9,256 nt of DNA from Spirochaetia bacterium. Lineage in GTDB: Bacteria; Spirochaetota; Spirochaetia; JABMQR01. The DNA lies in assembly GCA_016784705.1 (NCBI GenBank), contig JADHUD010000081.1, forward strand, positions 1 to 9,256, in the 5' to 3' direction. Positions within the stretch are counted from its first letter, which is position 1; every line of letters begins with the position of its first letter. Under the pieces are notes generated by a model. It was not told the origin of the DNA, searched no databases, and saw nothing but the letters and a program-made list of their open reading frames with translations. Shown here one piece after another: positions 6,058 through 9,256 of this stretch. Made by a program: the position numbers and the translations under genes.

Positions 6058-6306
6058 CTACCCGTTCCCGGCCAGCACAGCAGAGTCTTTGTACAGCCAG
6101 CATCTCACCATATGTTTTTCATCGACCAGGAATTCAGGAGAATCAGATTCCCTGCACAATGCTGATGCATATGGACAACGCGGAGCAAAATAACATCCTT
6201 TTGGAAGGTCAAAAAGGCTGGGAACTGATCCATCAATGGAATACAGCTCTTCCTTGCTGCCAATTTTAGGAATCGATTTCAGAAGTGCCTGAGTATAAGG
6301 ATGCAA
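6058..6306 (-). pseudogene. OppD/DppD-type peptide ABC transporter ATPase, C-terminal fragment
   Basis: The frame encodes about 82 residues matching only the end of oligopeptide/dipeptide ABC ATPases: the oligo_HPY-type signature HPYTQALLKSIPKIG, then LPKGCYFAPRCPYASALC and KHMVRCWLY, a cysteine pattern typical of the OppD C-terminal extension. A whole protein would be about 320-340 residues, so the Walker A, signature and Walker B motifs are all gone. Family similarity starts at the HPYTQ motif, and an in-frame stop (6339-6337) lies shortly upstream. The TTG that could serve as a start has no ribosome-binding site. The natural stop is TAG at 6060-6058. The fragment lies between the broken end of an IS copy and the decayed perR gene, so it is debris from a deletion or recombination. 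No peptide-transporter partner genes are in the window. Confidence 0.85.
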
Positions 6307-6328
6307 ACACCATGGATCCGCCTTTTTC

Positions 6329-6357
6329 TTTACTAATTACCTTACCAGTATTATTAT
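6329..6357 (+). promoter_or_regulatory. Candidate promoter of the former perR-katA unit
   Basis: TTTACT (6329-6334) is followed after exactly 17 bases by TATTAT (6352-6357). The -10 matches 5 of 6 consensus bases and the -35 matches 4 of 6. Transcription would start near 6363-6365, ahead of the perR remnant. With no terminator seen before katA, it could still transcribe the catalase. Confidence 0.45.
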
Positions 6358-6377
6358 TAACAGTACCTATTAATAAT
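6353..6377. promoter_or_regulatory. A+T-rich palindrome over the promoter, possible PerR/Fur operator
   Basis: ATTATTAA (6353-6360) and TTAATAAT (6370-6377) are perfect inverted repeats separated by 9 bases. They overlap the -10 element and the predicted start site, where an autorepressor would bind. The arms resemble the A+T-rich half sites of Per/Fur boxes, but the 9-base spacer differs from the standard 7-1-7 layout, so the assignment is tentative. Confidence 0.38.
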
Positions 6378-6677
6378 GAAAAGAAGACGCAGTAAACAGA
6401 GAAAGCTACTATATAAACTCATCGAAACTAGTGGGGTACATCCAACAACTCAGTGGCTTCTTGCTCAGATAAAAAAGAAGTTCCCAGCTATTAATGAAGC
6501 AAATTTGTATCGTAATATTCGTATTCTCATATAAGAGGGAAACATAGTTACTGGATATACCCGGTGATGGATTCGGGCATTATGAAGCGGTTGATGCAGC
6601 ACCGAATAGATAGTTATACGATGCAGTTTTATGGGATCTGTGAAGATTGCCAAGAAAAACCTTTGCAATCTGATTAA
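6376..6677 (+). pseudogene. Decayed PerR/Fur-family peroxide repressor
   Basis: From the ATG at 6376 the frame gives a Fur/PerR winged-helix: GVHPTTQWLLAQIKKKFPAI, then NLYRNIRIL, with TAA at 6532-6534 followed in frame by EGNIV. Similarity then moves one frame over (LDIPGDGFGHYEAVDAAPNR, from about 6550) and shifts again at about 6605 to SYTMQFYGICEDCQE, which carries the first CXXC zinc motif, ending with TAA at 6675-6677. Intact PerR proteins have about 135-150 residues; here about 100 codons are spread over three frames, and the second CXXC is missing. The His residues expected before CEDC are also gone. The product cannot be a working repressor. Position and family suggest it once controlled the catalase directly downstream, as in many perR-katA pairs. 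Whether it was specifically PerR and not another Fur paralogue rests on that linkage. Confidence 0.8.
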
Positions 6678-6718
6678 CAACCATATGTTTCATCTTTTTC
6701 TACCTAAGGAGGTACTCT

Positions 6719-8164
6719 ATGAAAAAGAAACTTACCAGTACAAACGGGGCTCCGGTTGCCAACAATCAAAATGTAATGACAGCTGGAAAAAGAGGACCAA
6801 TGCTATTGCAGGATGTATGGTATCTGGAAAAACTGGCCCATTTTGATCGTGAAGTAATTCCAGAAAGAAGAATGCATGCAAAAGGATCTGGTGCATTTGG
6901 CGATTTTACCGTTACACATGATATTTCCCCATATACCAAGGCAGCAATTTTTTCCGAATTAGGCAAAAAAACTGAAGTTTTTGTAAGATTCTCAACGGTA
7001 GCTGGAGAAAGGGGTGCCGCTGATGCTGAACGTGATATCCGTGGTTTTGCCATTAAATTCTACACAGATGAAGGTAATTGGGATCTGGTAGGAAACAATA
7101 CGCCTGTCTTCTTTCTTCGGGATCCTTTAAAATTTCCCGATCTGAACCATGCGGTGAAACGAGATCCCAAGACAAACATGAGAAGTGCACGGAATAACTG
7201 GGATTTTTGGTCATCTTTACCTGAAGCGATTCACCAGGTAACAATTACCATGAGTGACCGGGGGATACCGTACTCTTATCGTCATATGAATGGATACGGC
7301 AGTCATACCTATAGCATGATTAACGCTGAGAATAGACGTGTCTGGGTTAAATTTCTCCTTAAAACCCAACAAGGGATTAAGAACCTTTCAGATAAAGAAG
7401 CAGAAGTAATTGTCGCCAAAGACCGTGAAAGTCATCAGCGAGACCTGTTTGACAGCATAGAAAAGGGAGATTATCCAAAATGGACAATGTATATTCAAGT
7501 CATGAGTGAGAAGGAGGCGAACAACCTGCCATTCAACCCTTTTGACCTGACAAAAGTATGGTCTCATAAGGATTTCCCTCTGATTGAAGTTGGTGTGCTC
7601 GAACTGAACAAGAACCCGGAGAATTATTTTGCTGATGTTGAACAAGCTGCTTTCAACCCTGTAAATATAGTACCGGGAATAGGATTTTCTCCTGACAAAA
7701 TGCTGCAGGGCAGGTTATTTTCTTATGGTGATGCTCAAAGATACCGCCTTGGTGTAAATCATAATTTAATACCCGTTAATGCACCTAAACATGGAGCGCA
7801 TAGTTTCCATAGAGACGGCCAGATGCGAGTAGATGGAAATTATGGGGGAACCTTGGGATATGAGCCTAATAGCTATGGAGAATGGGAGGAACAGAAAGAA
7901 TTTGATGAACCACCATTGGCTATACAGGGAAACGGTGCACACTGGGATTTCCGCAAGGACGATGATGATTATTATTCACAACCAAGAGACTTGTTTGCTA
8001 TCATGAGTTCCGAGGAGCGGCAACGGCTTTATCATAACACTGCGCGAGCTATGGGTGACGCCCCCATTGAAATTAAAAAGCGCCATATTTCGAACTGCTT
8101 GAAGGTTTCCCGTGAGTATGGTGAAGGTGTTGCCAGAGCAGCAGGAATACCTCTGGATGAATAA
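6719..8164 (+). CDS. katA: Monofunctional haem catalase
   Basis: This 481-residue small-subunit (clade-3-like) catalase disproportionates hydrogen peroxide to water and oxygen. All key residues are present: distal His53 in ERRMHAKGSGAFG, Asn126 in DLVGNNTPVFF, and the proximal haem ligand Tyr336 in RLFSYGDAQRYRLG. The N-terminal motif HFDREVIPER (41-50) and the conserved core up to about residue 390 are intact, and the length is normal for the class. There is no signal peptide, so it acts in the cytoplasm. The start is secured by AAGGAGG six bases before the ATG. The DNA is moderately A+T-rich compared with the flanking backbone genes (26 of 60 G/C at 7261-7320, against 36 of 60 at 2641-2700), consistent with acquisition. 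It follows a dead perR gene by about 40 bp, so local peroxide-responsive repression is probably lost. A DUF454 gene follows 40 bp downstream. Confidence 0.97.
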   Translation: MKKKLTSTNGAPVANNQNVMTAGKRGPMLLQDVWYLEKLAHFDREVIPERRMHAKGSGAFGDFTVTHDISPYTKAAIFSELGKKTEVFVRFSTVAGERGAADAERDIRGFAIKFYTDEGNWDLVGNNTPVFFLRDPLKFPDLNHAVKRDPKTNMRSARNNWDFWSSLPEAIHQVTITMSDRGIPYSYRHMNGYGSHTYSMINAENRRVWVKFLLKTQQGIKNLSDKEAEVIVAKDRESHQRDLFDSIEKGDYPKWTMYIQVMSEKEANNLPFNPFDLTKVWSHKDFPLIEVGVLELNKNPENYFADVEQAAFNPVNIVPGIGFSPDKMLQGRLFSYGDAQRYRLGVNHNLIPVNAPKHGAHSFHRDGQMRVDGNYGGTLGYEPNSYGEWEEQKEFDEPPLAIQGNGAHWDFRKDDDDYYSQPRDLFAIMSSEERQRLYHNTARAMGDAPIEIKKRHISNCLKVSREYGEGVARAAGIPLDE

Positions 8165-8204
8165 TCAGGATAGATTAGTTAAAACCTTGCATACATAGGA
8201 AACT

Positions 8205-8618
8205 ATGAGAAAAATACTGCTTATTGTGTGCGGATGCATAACATTCGGGATTGGGGTGTTGGGAATATTGGTTCCATTACTCCCCACTACCCCATTCCTT
8301 TTATTATCAGCATCCTGTTTTTTCAAGAGTTCAGAACCCCTTTATCGGTGGCTTATCACCCAAAAATATTTTGGCCGTTATATATACTGCTATAAACAAT
8401 ATAAAGCTGTTTCTTTATGGTCAAAAACTTTCACTATACTATTGTTATGGGGTGTTATCGGATCATCAGTAATTATTATAGAAATAGTATGGCTTCGTTT
8501 GCTGCTGTTGGTTGTTGCAATAGGTGTTTCCATACATTTGCTTATGTTACGGCTGCTAACACAGGATATGATAGATTCCTATGAGGATTACAGGAAAACA
8601 ATGAAAAATATCGTTTAA
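8205..8618 (+). CDS. DUF454 (YbaN-like) small inner-membrane protein
   Basis: This 137-residue protein matches the DUF454/YbaN family by its signature: a first membrane helix followed by GVLGILVPLLPTTPFLLLSA (about residues 18-37), then CFFKSSEPLYRWL. Two further hydrophobic segments lie at about 75-95 and 97-117, and the tail is charged. The biochemical function of the family is unknown, although members often neighbour redox, haem or metal-related genes. The start is supported by AGGA about six bases before the ATG. The gene follows katA by 40 bp on the same strand with no terminator visible between, so the two are probably co-transcribed. The composition is A+T-rich like katA. Confidence 0.87.
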   Translation: MRKILLIVCGCITFGIGVLGILVPLLPTTPFLLLSASCFFKSSEPLYRWLITQKYFGRYIYCYKQYKAVSLWSKTFTILLLWGVIGSSVIIIEIVWLRLLLLVVAIGVSIHLLMLRLLTQDMIDSYEDYRKTMKNIV

Positions 8619-8654
8619 GCAGTCTATTTCGGTACATGCAAAGAGTTGGAATGA

Positions 8655-8694
8655 ACACAATGACAATTGCTTTCATTTTTGTGTAACTTTTTTT
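8655..8694 (+). terminator. Weak Rho-independent terminator candidate after the DUF454 gene
   Basis: ACACAATGA (8655-8663) can pair imperfectly with TCATTTTTGTGT (8673-8684), with a bulge of extra Ts. A run of seven Ts follows at 8688-8694. The stem is A+T-rich and would be weak, but its position about 35 bases after the stop fits the end of the katA unit. The rest of 8619-8779 holds no gene that I can support. Confidence 0.3.
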
Positions 8695-8779
8695 GTCGGT
8701 TTGTCGTTAGCCAACTTAAATCGCAAACTGATGGTGAACCGGGATGGTCGGAGAACACCTGTCAGTACCTGCCAATCTA

Positions 8780-9256
8780 TCAGCTGGTAAAGTTCTCAAG
8801 CAGGCTGACCATTTCTATAGCACTCACTGCGGCATCAAATCCCTTGTTGCCGGCTTTTGTTCCGGCTCGTTCCACTGCCTGTTCGATGGTGTCGGTAGTC
8901 AGAACCCCGAATATGACTGGCTTGCCTGAATCGAGTGAGACCTTGGCTGTACCCTTGGCGACTTCCCCGGCAACATAATCAAAATGGGGCGTACTTCCCC
9001 TTATGACGCAGCCCAGGCAAATGATGGCATCATAGTTTCCGAAGTCGAGCATCCGTTTGGCGATCAGGGGGATCTCGAATGCTCCCGGACACCATGCGAC
9101 ATCGATCTGATCCTTTCCCGCTCCGTGGCGTTCCAGGGCATCCAGAGCTCCTTCAAGAAGACGCGTGCTGATAAAATCGTTAAATCGTGCCGTGACTATT
9201 CCGAATCGTTGTCCGGACACCTTCAGCATCCCGGAAAATGTGTTGTACTGGTTTTG
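8780..9256 (-). CDS. ribH: 6,7-dimethyl-8-ribityllumazine synthase (5' end at or beyond right edge)
   Basis: Lumazine synthase condenses 5-amino-6-ribitylamino-uracil with 3,4-dihydroxy-2-butanone 4-phosphate, the penultimate step of riboflavin synthesis, usually as a 60-mer or pentamer in the cytoplasm. Counting from the Met at 9229, diagnostic motifs are FGIVTARFNDFI (9-20), CPGAFEIP (47-54), LGCVIRGSTPHFDYV (72-86) with the catalytic His82, VIFGVLTTD (105-113), and ERAGTKAGNKG (120-130) with the phosphate-binding arginine. The frame stays open upstream of Met9229 to the window edge, and those nine codons (ending YNTFSG) match the first strand that precedes GxRFGIV in the family. The true start therefore lies at or just beyond 9256, and Met9229 is probably internal. 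The DNA is G+C-rich (35 of 60 at 9061-9120), like the sugar operon. Other rib genes would be expected to the right. Confidence 0.95.
   Translation of the reverse strand, partial: QNQYNTFSGMLKVSGQRFGIVTARFNDFISTRLLEGALDALERHGAGKDQIDVAWCPGAFEIPLIAKRMLDFGNYDAIICLGCVIRGSTPHFDYVAGEVAKGTAKVSLDSGKPVIFGVLTTDTIEQAVERAGTKAGNKGFDAAVSAIEMVSLLENFTS

Noticed and set aside
6465..6846. Open frames antisense to or overlapping the perR remnant and katA start (minus 6465-6680, plus 6631-6846)
   Set aside because: One is the shadow of the decayed perR gene; the other is the perR tail frame running into katA out of frame.
8667..8978. Plus-strand open frames overlapping ribH (8667-8978 and 8744-8929)
   Set aside because: Antisense shadows of lumazine synthase with no family match.
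1..9256. CRISPR array, tRNA, rRNA, riboswitch or replication origin
   Set aside because: I saw no regularly spaced repeats, no tRNA-like cloverleaf, no rRNA-like stretch and no FMN-riboswitch-like leader within the part of ribH visible here.

Overview
The window most likely comes from a diderm bacterium, probably a free-living spirochaete. This is an inference: the solute-binding protein has a signal-peptidase-I-type leader followed by a Q/E/A-rich linker of the kind common in Spirochaetia sugar-binding proteins, and the G+C-rich flanks are backbone-like. No rRNA or other phylogenetic marker is present.

Layout. (1) Positions 1-3860, all on the minus strand, hold a sugar-uptake operon read right to left: a promoter with two LacI-type operators, a periplasmic binding protein, two MalF/MalG-like permeases and the start of a GT-B-type glycosyltransferase that runs off the left edge. 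The last three genes are tightly packed (7-bp and 4-bp overlaps), and a hairpin separates the binding protein from the permeases. No ATPase gene is visible. (2) Positions about 3871-6004 are an A+T-rich patch. Two diverged, oppositely truncated copies of one DDE (IS481-like) insertion sequence, in direct orientation, flank a two-gene toxin-antitoxin module: MntA (GSX10DXD nucleotidyltransferase antitoxin) and HepT (RX4HXY HEPN RNase toxin). The two IS pieces together make about one whole transposase, split at the same codon but in circularly permuted order. (3) Positions 6058-6677 hold debris: the last ~80 codons of an OppD/DppD-type peptide-transporter ATPase and a broken PerR/Fur-family repressor gene with one nonsense codon and two frameshifts. 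(4) Positions 6719-8618 on the plus strand hold an intact clade-3-type catalase (katA) and a small DUF454/YbaN membrane protein. (5) Positions 8780-9256 on the minus strand hold lumazine synthase (ribH), G+C-rich again and missing a few N-terminal residues at the right edge.

How it works together. The flanks look like ordinary metabolic backbone: sugar import under LacI-type control, and riboflavin synthesis. Between them lies an accessory strip built from mobile-element scars, a toxin-antitoxin pair and a peroxide-defence locus whose own repressor has decayed, so the catalase is probably no longer controlled locally. Nothing here is a demonstrably new biological system. The most interesting points are the IS-flanked MntA/HepT module with its permuted IS halves, the dead perR in front of a living katA, and the two-operator promoter that begins almost at the IS scar.
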